A program made the translations under genes and the position numbers. From positions 35,256 to 99,255 of the forward strand of contig JADGPP010000002.1 in assembly GCA_017882375.1 (NCBI GenBank): a stretch of 64,000 bases of DNA, read 5' to 3'. How positions within the stretch are numbered: position 1 is the stretch's first letter; the number at the start of each line of letters is the position of its first letter. Under the pieces are notes generated by a model. The model ran no database searches, was not told the origin of the DNA, and was given only the letters and a program-made list of their open reading frames with translations. Positions 54,023 through 64,000 of this stretch are shown here, piece by piece. The stretch is from Solirubrobacteraceae bacterium. GTDB lineage: Bacteria; Actinomycetota; Thermoleophilia; Solirubrobacterales; Solirubrobacteraceae.

Positions 54023-54616
54023 TTAGCCCGCCGTGTCCCAGTCCTTAAGGGTCACCGCCGAAGCGCGCCGCAGAACGCGCGCGGCGTGCAGCGCCCAGCC
54101 CAGCGCCCGCGGGCGAAACAGCTCGTGACTGGGGCTGTCGAGTACCACGCGCACGACTGCGAACGGCCGTCCGGCGGCGCCGGCGGCCAGCCACGCGGAC
54201 TCCATGTCGACGGCCAGCGCCCCGGCCGCGCGCAGCTGCTCGCGCCGCTCGCCGGTGGCGATCTTGGCGACGCCGACGATCGGCCCCCGCCGCACCGTCA
54301 GCCCGGCGCCGCTCAGCGCGTCGGCCAGCTGCGTCGCGCCGTGGCAGCTCGCCTGGACGCGATCGTGCCCCTCGTCGGCGGCGGCGAGCACGTGATCGGC
54401 GACAATCACTTCGCCGGGTCGCGCCTGCGCGTCCAGTCCGCCGCAGAAGCCGAGCACCAGCAGCGCGTCGCCGGGCTCGCGCGACAGCGCGTCGGCCGCT
54501 CTGCGCGACTTCTCCGGACCCATGCCCGTCTTGCGCACGTGCGCCCCGCGCGCGCCCGAGCGGATCAGCATCTCCTCGAGACTCAGCGGCGCGGCGACGA
54601 CCACGCGGCGGCTCAT
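54023..54616 (-). CDS. hpnG: Adenosylhopane nucleosidase/phosphorylase HpnG
   Basis: LLVLGFCGGLDAQARPGEVIVADHV, AVDMESAWLA; located between hpnH and hpnE. Confidence 0.88.
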   Translation of the reverse strand: MSRRVVVAAPLSLEEMLIRSGARGAHVRKTGMGPEKSRRAADALSREPGDALLVLGFCGGLDAQARPGEVIVADHVLAAADEGHDRVQASCHGATQLADALSGAGLTVRRGPIVGVAKIATGERREQLRAAGALAVDMESAWLAAGAAGRPFAVVRVVLDSPSHELFRPRALGWALHAARVLRRASAVTLKDWDTAG

Positions 54617-56016
54617 CCTGGCACCGCGCCCGGCTCGCCGGTCGCTGCCGTGCTGGCCTGCGGGCCGTGCGCGTTCGGCGCCGCCGGCTCCAGGGCGAGC
54701 GCCGCGAGCGCCTCGGCAGCGGCGGCGTGCCCGCTCATCACGGCACCCTCGAGCGTCGCCGGCCATCCGGTGTCCGTCCAGCTGCCCGCGAGCACGAGCC
54801 CGGGAACGGATGTGCGCGGCCGCGGTCGCAGCACCGCCGTCCCAGGTACGGCGCGGAACGTTGCGGCGTGCTCGCGCGTGGCCAGGAAGCGCTCGACCGT
54901 CGCGTCGCGCGCGCCGGGAAGCAGCTCTTTCAAGGCCGGCACGTAGCGCGCGCGCAGCTCGTCGACGCTCATCCGCATCTGCTCGTCGGCCGCCGACAGC
55001 GAGACCGCCAGATACTGACATCCCGGCGGGGCGCCCGCGGCGGCGCTGCGGTCGAACACGTACTGCACGGGCGTGTCCACGCCGGCCGCGAAGGGCTCCT
55101 CGCAGACGACGCGGTCGAACACCACGTGCAGGTTGACGATCGGCGAGCTGCCCAGTCCGCGAACCGTCTGCGCCAGCTGTGGCAGCAGTGCCTCCAGCAG
55201 ACCTGCCGCGCGGGCGTGGGGCAAGGCGACGATCACCGCCTCGGAGCTGAAGCCCCCCTCCCCGCCCTCGACCTCAAACCCGGCGCCTGTGCGTCGCAGG
55301 CCGTGCGCGCGCCAGCCGAGGCGAAACTGAACCCCGGCGTCGGCCAGCGCACGCTCGGCCGGCTCGCCGATCGTCTCTGCGAGCGTGCCGACGTGAAAGC
55401 CGATGTCGCCGGCATCGGCGCCCGTGAGCAGCCCTGTGCGGAACACGAACGCGCCGAGCGCGAGCGAGGCCTCGGCGGCGGGGACGTTGAGCGTCGGCAA
55501 GGCGATCAGGTCCCACAGGACGCTCACCGCGTGCGCATCCTGGCCGCGCTCGGCCAGCCACGCGCCGAACGTCTGGCCGTCAAGCGCCGGGTCGGCCGGG
55601 TCGAGGCTCGTGAGCGCGCGCGCCGCGAGCGCTGCGCTGAGGCGCTCAGACGGACTGAGGTGGGGATAGCGCGCCAGCGCGCCGGCGAGGTGAAACGGCG
55701 GCGGCAGTGAGCCGCGGCGCAGCACGACCGGCTGCGCGCGCGGGCTCAGCACGGGAATCTCCAGGCGCTCCTGCACCGAGACGTGGTGCTCTGAGCCCAG
55801 CCGCGCCAGCAACGAGCGATAGGCCGAGCAGCAGCGCAGGAAGACGTGCTGGCCGTTGTCGAAGTGCATGCCGTCGCGCTCGAAGGAGTAGGCCGCGCCG
55901 CCGAGCCTGCGCCGGACCTCGACGAGGGTGACGCGCGCGCCGGCCGCGGCGCAGTCCAGCGCCGCGGCGATCCCGGCCAGGCCGCCGCCGATCACCAGCA
56001 CGCGCCGCTCGCCGCT
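54613..56016 (-). CDS. hpnE: Hydroxysqualene dehydroxylase HpnE
   Basis: VLVIGGGLAGIAAALDCAAAGARVTLVEVRRRLGGAAYSF, HFDNGQHVFLRCC, GSWTDTGWPATLEGAVMSG; GTG start. Confidence 0.92.
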   Translation of the reverse strand, partial: SGERRVLVIGGGLAGIAAALDCAAAGARVTLVEVRRRLGGAAYSFERDGMHFDNGQHVFLRCCSAYRSLLARLGSEHHVSVQERLEIPVLSPRAQPVVLRRGSLPPPFHLAGALARYPHLSPSERLSAALAARALTSLDPADPALDGQTFGAWLAERGQDAHAVSVLWDLIALPTLNVPAAEASLALGAFVFRTGLLTGADAGDIGFHVGTLAETIGEPAERALADAGVQFRLGWRAHGLRRTGAGFEVEGGEGGFSSEAVIVALPHARAAGLLEALLPQLAQTVRGLGSSPIVNLHVVFDRVVCEEPFAAGVDTPVQYVFDRSAAAGAPPGCQYLAVSLSAADEQMRMSVDELRARYVPALKELLPGARDATVERFLATREHAATFRAVPGTAVLRPRPRTSVPGLVLAGSWTDTGWPATLEGAVMSGHAAAAEALAALALEPAAPNAHGPQASTAATGEPGAVPG

Positions 56017-56939
56017 CACACGCTCCTCCCGGCGATGCTGCGCAGGGCAACCCGGACCTTCTCGCCGGCCGACAGCGAGGCGCGCTGGTGCAGCGCGCGC
56101 TGCGGATCGGCCCCGATCCGCGCCAGCAGGCGGTGGTAGATGCCGCTCATCGCCAGCACGCACGCGGCACTGCGCCTGTCCAGCAGCGGCACGAGCCGCA
56201 TGCCGCGATCGAACCACTGCTGCGCGCGCTCGGCCTCGAAGCGCACGAGCGCGCCGAGCGAATCCGGCGACGCCGTCTCTCCACGCAGTGCCGCGAGCAT
56301 CTCGGCGGCGCCGGCGGCGCCCGGCCCGGAGATCACGCCGAAGCGCCGCAGATCCTCGGCGGGCAGGTAGACGCGCCCGATCTCGGCGTCCTCGCGCACG
56401 TCGCGCAGGATGTTCGTGAGCTGCAGCGCGACGCCGAGCTCGTCGGCGAGCCGTTCGGCTTGCGCGCGGTCCACCCTGGCTGCGCCGCGCGCTCGCGTGC
56501 CGAAGATCGCCAGGCAGACGCGCCCGATCGCGCCGGCCACGCGCCGGCAGTAGACCACGAGATCCTCGATGCGCTCATACGTCACGCCGTCGACGTCCAT
56601 GCGCACCCCCTCGATCAGCTCGCCCATCGCACCGGGCGGAAGCGCGAAGCGACGGTGCGCGTCGGCGAGCGCCACGATCACCGGGTCCCGCGCAGCGTGC
56701 TGCGCCGAGCCGGTCCGTTCGAGCGCGCTCAACTGCTCGGCGGCCTCGTCGAGCAGCGCACGCTTGCGCTCGCGGTCGAGGTCGCCGTCGCCGATGTCGT
56801 CGACGCGCCGGGCGAACGCGTAGGCGGCGCACATCGCCCGGCGACGCTCGGGCGCCAGCAGGCGGATGCCGTAGTAGAAGTTCGCCGCCTGCGAGCGCGT
56901 GATCGCCGCACAGCGGGCGTAGGCCTCCTTCGTGGGCAT
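56016..56939 (-). CDS. hpnD: Presqualene diphosphate synthase HpnD
   Basis: NFYYGIRLLAPERRRAMCAAYAFARRVDDIGD, QLTNILRDVREDAEIGRVYLPAEDL. Confidence 0.93.
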   Translation of the reverse strand: MPTKEAYARCAAITRSQAANFYYGIRLLAPERRRAMCAAYAFARRVDDIGDGDLDRERKRALLDEAAEQLSALERTGSAQHAARDPVIVALADAHRRFALPPGAMGELIEGVRMDVDGVTYERIEDLVVYCRRVAGAIGRVCLAIFGTRARGAARVDRAQAERLADELGVALQLTNILRDVREDAEIGRVYLPAEDLRRFGVISGPGAAGAAEMLAALRGETASPDSLGALVRFEAERAQQWFDRGMRLVPLLDRRSAACVLAMSGIYHRLLARIGADPQRALHQRASLSAGEKVRVALRSIAGRSV

Positions 56940-56982
56940 CTCGCGGCTCACGACGCCGCCCTGGCGCGGCATTCGCCGCCGA

Positions 56983-57879
56983 TCACGAGCGGCTCGGTGC
57001 TGCGCCCGTCGTGCCGCTCCGGCGCTGCTTGAAGAGCACGCCGGCCAGCGCGCGCAGCCGCTCCCAGCCCGAAGCTCGCGGCGGCCCGGAGAGGACGTCA
57101 TAGCGCGCGCGCTCGATCGCGTGCAGCGCGGCGTGCCCGCCGGCGACGAACGCGGCGACGGCCAGGCGCTCGCGTCCGCGCAACTCGCCCACCAACGGCG
57201 TGCCCTCGTCGAGCAGGGCGCGTGCGCGCTGCACCTCGAACGCGAGCACGGCGCGCAGGGCCGTGTCGTCGCGCTCGGCGCGGGGGTCGATATCGGCCGT
57301 CGTGGCGCCGAAGCGCGCGAGGTCCTCGGCGGGCAGGTAGATGCGCCCGGCGGCGAAGTCCTCGGCGACGTCCTGGCAGTGCTCGGCCAGCTGCAGCGCC
57401 GTGCAGATCGAGTCCGACAGGGCGATCCGCGCGGGGGTCGCCTTGGCGAAGATGCCGAGCACGATCTCGCCCACCGGGTCGGCCGACAGCGCGCAGTAGC
57501 CGCGCAACTGCTGCCAGGTCTCATAGCGGCTGATGCGCTGGTCGGCGCGGTTTGCCTCGATCAGGCGCTCGAACGGCTCGCGCGGCAGCGCGCACTCGCG
57601 CACGGTCACCGCCAGGCGGCGCATCAGCGGGTGCTCCGGCGTGCCCTCGTAGGCGCGCTGCAGGTCGCGCCCCAGCCAATCGAGCGCCTCCAGCCGATCG
57701 CCGGGCGCGGAGTCGCCGAGTTCGTCGACCAGCCGAGCGAAGCCGTACACGGCGAGCATGTGCGCGCGCACGCGGCGCGGCAGCACCCTGCTGGCGACCG
57801 GGAAGTTCTCGCCCTCGGCGCGCGCCATCACCTCGCGAGCGCTCGGCGCCCTCGGCGCGGCGTCGGCGAGCAGCATCAT
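56983..57879 (-). CDS. hpnC: Hydroxysqualene synthase HpnC
   Basis: ENFPVASRVLPRRVRAHMLAVYGFARLVDELGD, QLAEHCQDVAEDFAAGRIYLPAEDL. Confidence 0.93.
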   Translation of the reverse strand: MMLLADAAPRAPSAREVMARAEGENFPVASRVLPRRVRAHMLAVYGFARLVDELGDSAPGDRLEALDWLGRDLQRAYEGTPEHPLMRRLAVTVRECALPREPFERLIEANRADQRISRYETWQQLRGYCALSADPVGEIVLGIFAKATPARIALSDSICTALQLAEHCQDVAEDFAAGRIYLPAEDLARFGATTADIDPRAERDDTALRAVLAFEVQRARALLDEGTPLVGELRGRERLAVAAFVAGGHAALHAIERARYDVLSGPPRASGWERLRALAGVLFKQRRSGTTGAAPSRS

Positions 57880-59774
57880 CGCCGGCAGCGTCCGAGCGCC
57901 ATGATCGGAAAGGCGAGCCTGTAGAGGTGGTAGTTGATGTAGTAGTCGGAGGGAAAGCCGGTGCCGGTGTACTGCGGCTCGTCCCAGCCCCCGTCGGCGC
58001 GCTGGGTGGCGACCAGCCAGCCGACCCCCCGCTCGATCGCCTCGGGAGCGCCCTTCGCGGCGTGCAGGGCCAGCAGCGCCCAGGCGGTCTGCGAGGCCGT
58101 GCTCGGGCCCCGCCCGATCCACTCCTCCTCGTCGTAGGAGCGCGGGTCCTCGCCCCAGCCGCCGTCGTCGTTCTGGTGGTCCAGCAGCCAGCGCAGCGCG
58201 CGCTTAATGCACTGCTCGGAGGGGTCCATGCCGGCGGCGATGAGCGCGGGAACGGCGGCGCCGGTGCCGTACACGTGGTTGACGCCCCAGCGCCCGAACC
58301 ACGACCCGTCGGCCTCCTGCTGCTCGACCAGCCAGCGCATCCCGCGCTGTGCGACGGGCGTGTCGAGCAGCCCGAGCTCGGCGAGCATCTCCAGCGCGTG
58401 CGCGCTGACGTCGGCGCTCGGCTCGTCGATCACCTCGCCGAAGTCCAGGAACGGTAGCTCGCGGACCATCGTGCGCGTGTTCTCCGCGTCGAAGGCGCCC
58501 CAGCCCCCGCCGGAGCTCTGCATGCCCTCCACCCAGCGGGCGGCGCGCCGCACCGCACCGCTCAGCCGCGCGTTGTCCTTGACGCGGCGCAGGGCGAGGA
58601 CGACCTCGGCGGTGTCGTCGACATCGGGGTAGTTGACGTTGGCGAACTCGAAGGCCCAGCCGCCGGGAGCGAGGCGCGGCCTGGCGACCGACCAGTCCCC
58701 GGGGATCGTGACCTCCTCCCCCAGCAGCCAGTCGGCCGCGCGCGCGAGCGCGGGATGGTCGCCGGGCAGCCCGGCGTCGCTCAGCGCGATCAGCGCCAGC
58801 GCGGTGTCCCAGACGGGCGACTGACAGGCTTCCAGGCGCCGGCTGCGGCCCGCCGGCGCACCGACCGCCCGCGAGTCGTCGCGGTCCTCGACCATGAAGT
58901 TGTTCAGGCCGTCCATTCCGCGGCGCATGACCGGGTGATCGGGCGCGTAGCCGGACAGGTGCAGGGCGATCAGCGAGTAGACCCACGGCGGCTGGATCCC
59001 GCCCCACGAGCCGTCGGCCTCCTGGCGGCGCACGATCCAGCGCTCCGCGCGTGCCAGTGCGATCCGCCGCAGCAGTCGCAGCGGCCGGCGTTCGTAGGCG
59101 CGCAGGATGCGGTCCCCGCGAGCCAGCCACCGCGCGCGCGGCGCGGCCTGGGGCTCTGCCGCGTCCTGCGGGCGCTCGACCCGCAGCTCGTCCAGGTCGA
59201 ATGGCAGCTCGCGCGCCGGCCGGTGGGTTTTGACGAGCGAAAGCGCGACGATCGTCTGGCGTGCCCAGCAGGCGAAGTCGTAGATGTTCAGGGGAAACCA
59301 CGACGGCAGCAGGACGATCTCCGGCGGCAGCGCCGGAACGTCCTCCCACGACCACAGGCCGAACAGCGCGAGCCACAGGTGGGTGAACACGCGCGCGTTC
59401 GCGACACCGCCCTGTTCGCGGATGAACTCGGCGGCCGTGCGCATGTGCTCGGCGTCGGGCCGATCGCCGGCGAGACGCAGTGCCCAGTAGGCCTCGATCG
59501 TCGTCGACAGGTCGCCGGGGCCGCCGTAGAAGTTCGTCCAGGTTCCGTCGGCGCGCTGCTGGGAGCGGATCCACGCCGCCGAGCGCTCGGTCTCGTCGGC
59601 TCGGCGCACGCCGAGGAACTCGCGCAGGAGCATGTCCTCGGCGTCCATCGTCACGTTGGTCTGCAGCTCGCCCTGCCACCAGCCGGCCCGGTCCTGCAGC
59701 GAGAGCAGGTGCTCGCAGGCGAGCTCCAACGCCATCTGAGCCTCGTTTTGGGCCTCTATGGTTGACGACGCCAT
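57876..59774 (-). CDS. shc: Squalene-hopene cyclase
   Basis: DVDDTAEVVLAL catalytic motif, QW repeats (QEADGSWFGRWGVNHVYGT, RADGGWDEPQYTGTGFP). Confidence 0.97.
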   Translation of the reverse strand: MASSTIEAQNEAQMALELACEHLLSLQDRAGWWQGELQTNVTMDAEDMLLREFLGVRRADETERSAAWIRSQQRADGTWTNFYGGPGDLSTTIEAYWALRLAGDRPDAEHMRTAAEFIREQGGVANARVFTHLWLALFGLWSWEDVPALPPEIVLLPSWFPLNIYDFACWARQTIVALSLVKTHRPARELPFDLDELRVERPQDAAEPQAAPRARWLARGDRILRAYERRPLRLLRRIALARAERWIVRRQEADGSWGGIQPPWVYSLIALHLSGYAPDHPVMRRGMDGLNNFMVEDRDDSRAVGAPAGRSRRLEACQSPVWDTALALIALSDAGLPGDHPALARAADWLLGEEVTIPGDWSVARPRLAPGGWAFEFANVNYPDVDDTAEVVLALRRVKDNARLSGAVRRAARWVEGMQSSGGGWGAFDAENTRTMVRELPFLDFGEVIDEPSADVSAHALEMLAELGLLDTPVAQRGMRWLVEQQEADGSWFGRWGVNHVYGTGAAVPALIAAGMDPSEQCIKRALRWLLDHQNDDGGWGEDPRSYDEEEWIGRGPSTASQTAWALLALHAAKGAPEAIERGVGWLVATQRADGGWDEPQYTGTGFPSDYYINYHLYRLAFPIMALGRCRR

Positions 59775-59783
59775 TGCGGGAAC

Positions 59784-61487
59784 TTAAATGTTTTCATCGG
59801 ACGATGACATTTGCGAGCGCAACGAGCCTGTGGTTGCGGCCGTGACGGAGTTCCGATCGCCGGCTGGCACGAGCACCTCGGGGTGGGCGAGCGTGATCAC
59901 GTGACGGCGCAGCTCGGCCTCCGACACGAGGCGCGGCACCGAGGATACGAAGCGATAGACGATCAACCCGTCGACGTCCTTGCGGGCGAGCAGATGGAAC
60001 CCGGGCGCGGGCGCGCTGCCGGCCCCGTGACGCAGCGGGGCGTAGCCGGTCTCGTCGATCTCGCTCACGCGCACGCTGGAGTGGCGGGCGAGATTGTGCA
60101 GGTGGCCCAGGTAGTAGTCCAGCGGCGCCGCGCCGAGCTCGACGGTGGTGATCGCCCTCGCGCCGTCGCCCGCGCCGAGCGCGCCGGCGACGTCGCGCCA
60201 GTTGCCGCGCTGCAGGCGGGGGCTGAGATCGACGTCGACGGACACGACCGCGAAGGCCGCGACGATCGTCGCGGCGAGCGCCGCGCCGGGACGCAGCAGC
60301 GCCGAGGCGGCGAAACGCCCTTCGTCGCCCTGCCGCGCCGGCGGATCGAGATCGATCGCGGCGAGCAGGATGGCGATCAGGACGCTCAGCGGGATCATCG
60401 CGCCGACGAGGTTGCGCGGCGCGAGGTAGTCCGCGCCGAAGACCACGAGCACGATCGGGGCGAGCACGCCGCAGGCGGCGATCGACAACGCGATCAGCGC
60501 TCCTCGGCGCATCCTGGCGAGGCTGGCGACCGCCGGGCGCGGGTCGCGCGCGCGCGGGTCCGCCGCGGCGCTCTGCGCGCGCGTCGGGGGGGCGCTCAGG
60601 CGCCACGCGCCGAGCGCGGCGCCGGCGAGGATCGGCAGGGCGACGAGCAGCTCGACGCCGTGTCCGAGCGGCGCTCCGGAGTATCCGGTGAGGAAGTACT
60701 GCGGGATCGCCTGCAGGCGGCTGGACAGCGCCCAGCGCCCGATCCACTGCGTGCCGTGACCGCCCTGGGCGGAGATCAGCGGCAAGAGCGCCAGGCCGAC
60801 GGCCACGAGCGCCGCCACGGCCGCCAGCGCCGCGCGCCGGTGCGAATGCTCGCGCAGCAGCCACAGTGCCATCGGTATCAACAGGAAGACGGCGAAGTAG
60901 TGCGTCAGCAGCGCCAGCGCACCGGCGACCGCGAAGGCCGCCATGCGCCCACGCGTCGGCTCGGCCAGCGCGCGCACGAAGCACAGCATCGCGAGCGCCG
61001 ACATGAACACGAACAGCCCGTATGCGCGCGCCTCCTGCGAGTACCACACGAACAGCGGGTTGACGGCGACGATGGCCGCCGCGATCAGCGCGGCGCGGCG
61101 GCCCGTCACTGGCCGATCTTCGATCGGTCGGCCGGCGAGCTGCTGGCCGATCGCCCAGACGACCGGGACGGTGAGGACTCCGGCGAGCGCCGAGGGCAGC
61201 CGCAGCGCGAGCGCGCCGTCGCCGAACAGGCGCACGTCGGCCCACGCGATCAGGTACCACAGCGGCGGGGTGTTCTCGTGGTGGACGACCCCCCTCAGCG
61301 TCGCCCCGAGGCCGCTGTGCAGGACGTGAACGGGCGTGAACGCCTCGTCGTACCAGAAGCTCTGCTGATCCAGCGTGGCCAGACGCAGCACGGCCGCCAG
61401 CACGATCAGCACCGCCAGCGGCCACCACGACGGCAACCGCCGATCGCTCTCGGCGCCGACCGGGCGGGCAGCGGCCACGGCGCTCAC
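59784..61487 (-). CDS. PMT-family membrane glycosyltransferase
   Basis: QQSFWYDEAFTPVHVL, HHENTPPLWYLIAWADVRLFG, WYSQEARAYGLFVF; GTG start. Confidence 0.85.
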   Translation of the reverse strand: MSAVAAARPVGAESDRRLPSWWPLAVLIVLAAVLRLATLDQQSFWYDEAFTPVHVLHSGLGATLRGVVHHENTPPLWYLIAWADVRLFGDGALALRLPSALAGVLTVPVVWAIGQQLAGRPIEDRPVTGRRAALIAAAIVAVNPLFVWYSQEARAYGLFVFMSALAMLCFVRALAEPTRGRMAAFAVAGALALLTHYFAVFLLIPMALWLLREHSHRRAALAAVAALVAVGLALLPLISAQGGHGTQWIGRWALSSRLQAIPQYFLTGYSGAPLGHGVELLVALPILAGAALGAWRLSAPPTRAQSAAADPRARDPRPAVASLARMRRGALIALSIAACGVLAPIVLVVFGADYLAPRNLVGAMIPLSVLIAILLAAIDLDPPARQGDEGRFAASALLRPGAALAATIVAAFAVVSVDVDLSPRLQRGNWRDVAGALGAGDGARAITTVELGAAPLDYYLGHLHNLARHSSVRVSEIDETGYAPLRHGAGSAPAPGFHLLARKDVDGLIVYRFVSSVPRLVSEAELRRHVITLAHPEVLVPAGDRNSVTAATTGSLRSQMSSSDENI

Positions 61488-61966
61488 CGCGGGCACACAC
61501 CCTGTTGCTTGGGCGGGCCGAAGCAGCCGTAGCGGTAGCGGTGCAGGTTGTCGGCCTTCGGCGGCAGGTACCAGCCCCCGCGCGCCGCGCGCAGGCCCTT
61601 GACCGTCGGCCCGGTCACCTGCAGGCACAGCTGGATGCGCTCTTTCGGCGGCCCGGGCGTGGTGTTGCCGCAGACGACATCGGTGGTCGTGTACTTGCGG
61701 ATGTCCTGTTCGGCGGAGACGTTCTTGTAGTTGTGGCCGGTGTAGTGGCGCCACGTGCGCAGGTCGACGACGAGGCGGTGGTTGGTGTGCGTGGCGAGCA
61801 CCACGTCGTTGACCGTGGCGATCGCAAGCAGCAGCCCGACGAGCAGCAGGACGACCGTCTCGACCCGCCACAGGCGACCGCTGCCGGGCTGCTCGGCGTC
61901 GCGCGGGCGCAGCTGCGCCGGCAGGCGCTGCCGGCCTCGCTTCAGCGGTGTCGCGTCCGCGCTCAT
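61484..61966 (-). CDS. Single-TM protein of unknown function, co-encoded with glycosyltransferases
   Basis: VETVVLLLVGLLLAIATVNDVVLA; extracytoplasmic domain with Cys residues. Confidence 0.65.
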   Translation of the reverse strand: MSADATPLKRGRQRLPAQLRPRDAEQPGSGRLWRVETVVLLLVGLLLAIATVNDVVLATHTNHRLVVDLRTWRHYTGHNYKNVSAEQDIRKYTTTDVVCGNTTPGPPKERIQLCLQVTGPTVKGLRAARGGWYLPPKADNLHRYRYGCFGPPKQQGVCPR

Positions 61967-63273
61967 GAGACGGGAGCGAACAGCGGGGTCAGTTGATGGA
62001 CGATGAACAACGCCTGCACCGCGAGCGTCGCGACGAGCAGGCGGCGATCGCGCGAGATCACCGCCAGCGGCAGCGGCCAGAGGATGTACCAGGCCAGCAG
62101 CCAGCTGCTGGTGACCGAGATCGCGAGCAACGCCCAGCCGGAGGCGGCGACCCAGTCATAACCGCGCCAGGTGCGCCACATCAGGTGCAGCCCGACCACG
62201 ACCAGCGCCGCCTTGAGCAGGTCGTGATCGATCGGGAAGACCCCGGGCTTGCCGACGAGATGGGCGATCTCCGTGGGAAAGCTGTCGGTCGAGACGAACG
62301 CCGCATCGCGATTGAGCGCGGCGATGATGTTGATCCCGTCGACGCCGAAGGCAAGCAGGCCGATCAGCAGACCGAGGACGAGCGCGGCGAGGGCTCCGAA
62401 GATCTGCGCGCGGCTGCGCCGGGCGAGGATCATGAACGGCAGCAGTGCCGCGACGGTCGCCTTGACGAGCGCCCCGGCGACGACTGCGGCGGCCGCAGGC
62501 GCGTCGCGCCGGGCGAACGTGAGGCTGACGGCCGCCATCATCAGCAGCAGCATGACCAGATCGTTATGCGCGCCGCCCAGGCAATAGATCACGTACAGCG
62601 GATTGGCGCCGACGAGCAGGATCGCCCCGACCGGGTTGATCTCGCGCAGGCGCGCGCAGCGCCACACGAGCGCGAGCGTTCCCGCGCTGGCGAGCATCGC
62701 CAGCACCTTCATCCCCCACAGCGCGCCCTCCACGCCGAGCGGCGCGAACGGGTAGGAGAGCAGCGTGTAGAGCGGGCCGTACGCCGTCGCCACGAGCTTC
62801 CAGTCCGTCCCGACGTAGTGATAGACGGGATCGTGCGGGATCGCGATCGGCCCGTGCAGGTAGGGGTTGATCCCGTGCTCGACGCCCATGCGGGCGTAGG
62901 CGATGTAGCTGAAGACGTCGGTCGAGAGCAGGATCGGCCCGACGAAGACGATCGCGTGCAGGACCGCGATCAGCGCGATCGCCCAGCGTTTGGAGACCGT
63001 GCGCCCCAGCGCCCATAGGCCGGCATAGCCGGCGCTGAAGGCGAGGATGGCGATCAGAAACACGCGAAAGCCCAGGCGCTCGCCGATCCCCGAGAGCCAG
63101 CCGGCGATCTGCGGCGACTTGGGAATCAGCGCGGAGTGCCCGACGGCGCCGTCGAGCACGATCTCGGCGGTCGCTGCGACGAGCACCAGCGCGCACACCG
63201 CGGCGAGCGCCGGCGCCCACTGCGCGGAGCGTGTGCGTGCCAGCCGAAGTTCGCTTTGCGCGGCGACGCTCAC
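61963..63273 (-). CDS. Membrane mannosyltransferase-like protein (GT87-like)
   Basis: STDVFSYIAYARMGVEHGINPYLHGP, YGPLYTLLSYPFA, LGGAHNDLVMLLLMMAAV; GTG start. Confidence 0.82.
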   Translation of the reverse strand: MSVAAQSELRLARTRSAQWAPALAAVCALVLVAATAEIVLDGAVGHSALIPKSPQIAGWLSGIGERLGFRVFLIAILAFSAGYAGLWALGRTVSKRWAIALIAVLHAIVFVGPILLSTDVFSYIAYARMGVEHGINPYLHGPIAIPHDPVYHYVGTDWKLVATAYGPLYTLLSYPFAPLGVEGALWGMKVLAMLASAGTLALVWRCARLREINPVGAILLVGANPLYVIYCLGGAHNDLVMLLLMMAAVSLTFARRDAPAAAAVVAGALVKATVAALLPFMILARRSRAQIFGALAALVLGLLIGLLAFGVDGINIIAALNRDAAFVSTDSFPTEIAHLVGKPGVFPIDHDLLKAALVVVGLHLMWRTWRGYDWVAASGWALLAISVTSSWLLAWYILWPLPLAVISRDRRLLVATLAVQALFIVHQLTPLFAPVS

Positions 63274-63286
63274 GACGCCGCGCGGC

Positions 63287-64000
63287 TCACAAGGCTGTCC
63301 AGACGGTCTTCGTCTCCAGGTAGGCGTCCAGGCCGTCGTGACCGTGCTCGCGGCCCAGCCCCGATGCCTTGAAGCCGCCGAACGGCGCCGACGGCTCGGC
63401 GTTGCCCCACGTGTTGACGTAAACCGTGCCGGCGCGCAGCATCGCCGCCAGCTTGTGCGCGCTGCCGACGTCGCGCGTCCACACACCCGCGGCGAGCCCG
63501 TACTCGCCGGCGTTGGCGCGCTGGGCTACCTCCTCGAGGCTGTCGTACGGCGAGGCCACGAGCACCGGGCCGAAGATCTCCTCGCGGGCGATCTTCAGCT
63601 CGTCGGAGCTGGTGCTGAACAGCGTCGGGGCGACGTAGTAGCCACCGCTGTCGGTAAGCGCCGTCTCGCCGCCGGCGAGCAGCTCGGCGCCCTGCTCGCG
63701 CCCGGAGTCGATGTAGCTCATCACGCGGTCGCGCTGCTCGGCTGAGACGAGCGGTCCGAGCTGGGTCTCCGGGTCAAGACCCGGCCCCAGACGCGCGGCG
63801 TTGGCCGCCTCGGCGAGCGCGCCCATCACCTGGTCGAAGCTGTCCGCCGGCACGAACAGGCGCGAGCCCGCGTTGCAGGCCTGTCCGGAGTTGAAGTAGA
63901 TCCCCTGAAAGGAGCCCTTGATCGCCGCCTCGATGTCGGCGTCGGGGAGCATCACGTTGGGCGACTTGCCGCCGAGCTCGAGCGTCACGCGCTTGAGCGC
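63287..64000 (-). CDS. Aldehyde dehydrogenase family protein (5' end beyond window)
   Basis: LELGGKSPNVMLPDADIEAAI, FNSGQACNAGSRLFV, EEIFGPVL, NTWGNAEPSAPFGGFKASGLGREHG. Confidence 0.94.
   Translation of the reverse strand, partial: ALKRVTLELGGKSPNVMLPDADIEAAIKGSFQGIYFNSGQACNAGSRLFVPADSFDQVMGALAEAANAARLGPGLDPETQLGPLVSAEQRDRVMSYIDSGREQGAELLAGGETALTDSGGYYVAPTLFSTSSDELKIAREEIFGPVLVASPYDSLEEVAQRANAGEYGLAAGVWTRDVGSAHKLAAMLRAGTVYVNTWGNAEPSAPFGGFKASGLGREHGHDGLDAYLETKTVWTAL

Overview
High-GC (probably actinobacterial, Thermoleophilia/Solirubrobacterales-like; lineage is inference) chromosomal segment, mostly on the minus strand. Core blocks: MEP/isoprenoid and translation genes (dxs, polyprenyl synthase, xseB, nusB, efp); a shikimate block (aroQ, fused aroK-aroB, aroC, aroE) with type IV pilus genes nested in it (pilA, pilD, pilM/N/O, pilC, pilT); alaS, ruvX, mltG, mnmA, hisS; an elongator tRNA-Met followed by a small accessory island (excisionase-like HTH, frameshifted nucleotidyltransferase + HTH regulator, DUF4160/DUF2442); a fatty-acid desaturase and an aminotransferase-SDR fusion; a cyclic-di-GMP/ECF sigma signalling cluster; and a hopanoid cluster (hpnH, hpnG, hpnE, hpnD, hpnC, shc). 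Most notable: (1) an ECF sigma factor fused to a zinc-finger anti-sigma-like segment, a TM helix and a G-K/N-S-x-x-A-H repeat tail, next to an HD-GYP protein with the same kind of tail; (2) an 828-aa class III aminotransferase-SDR fusion; (3) an IscU/NifU-like scaffold fused to MnmA with the third cluster Cys lost; (4) a 26-bp perfect palindrome upstream of a TA-like HTH/nucleotidyltransferase pair; (5) a structured leader upstream of the pilin gene; (6) an R2lox-like oxidase whose frame lacks a stop at the expected position. All calls come from reading motifs and synteny; no database search was run.
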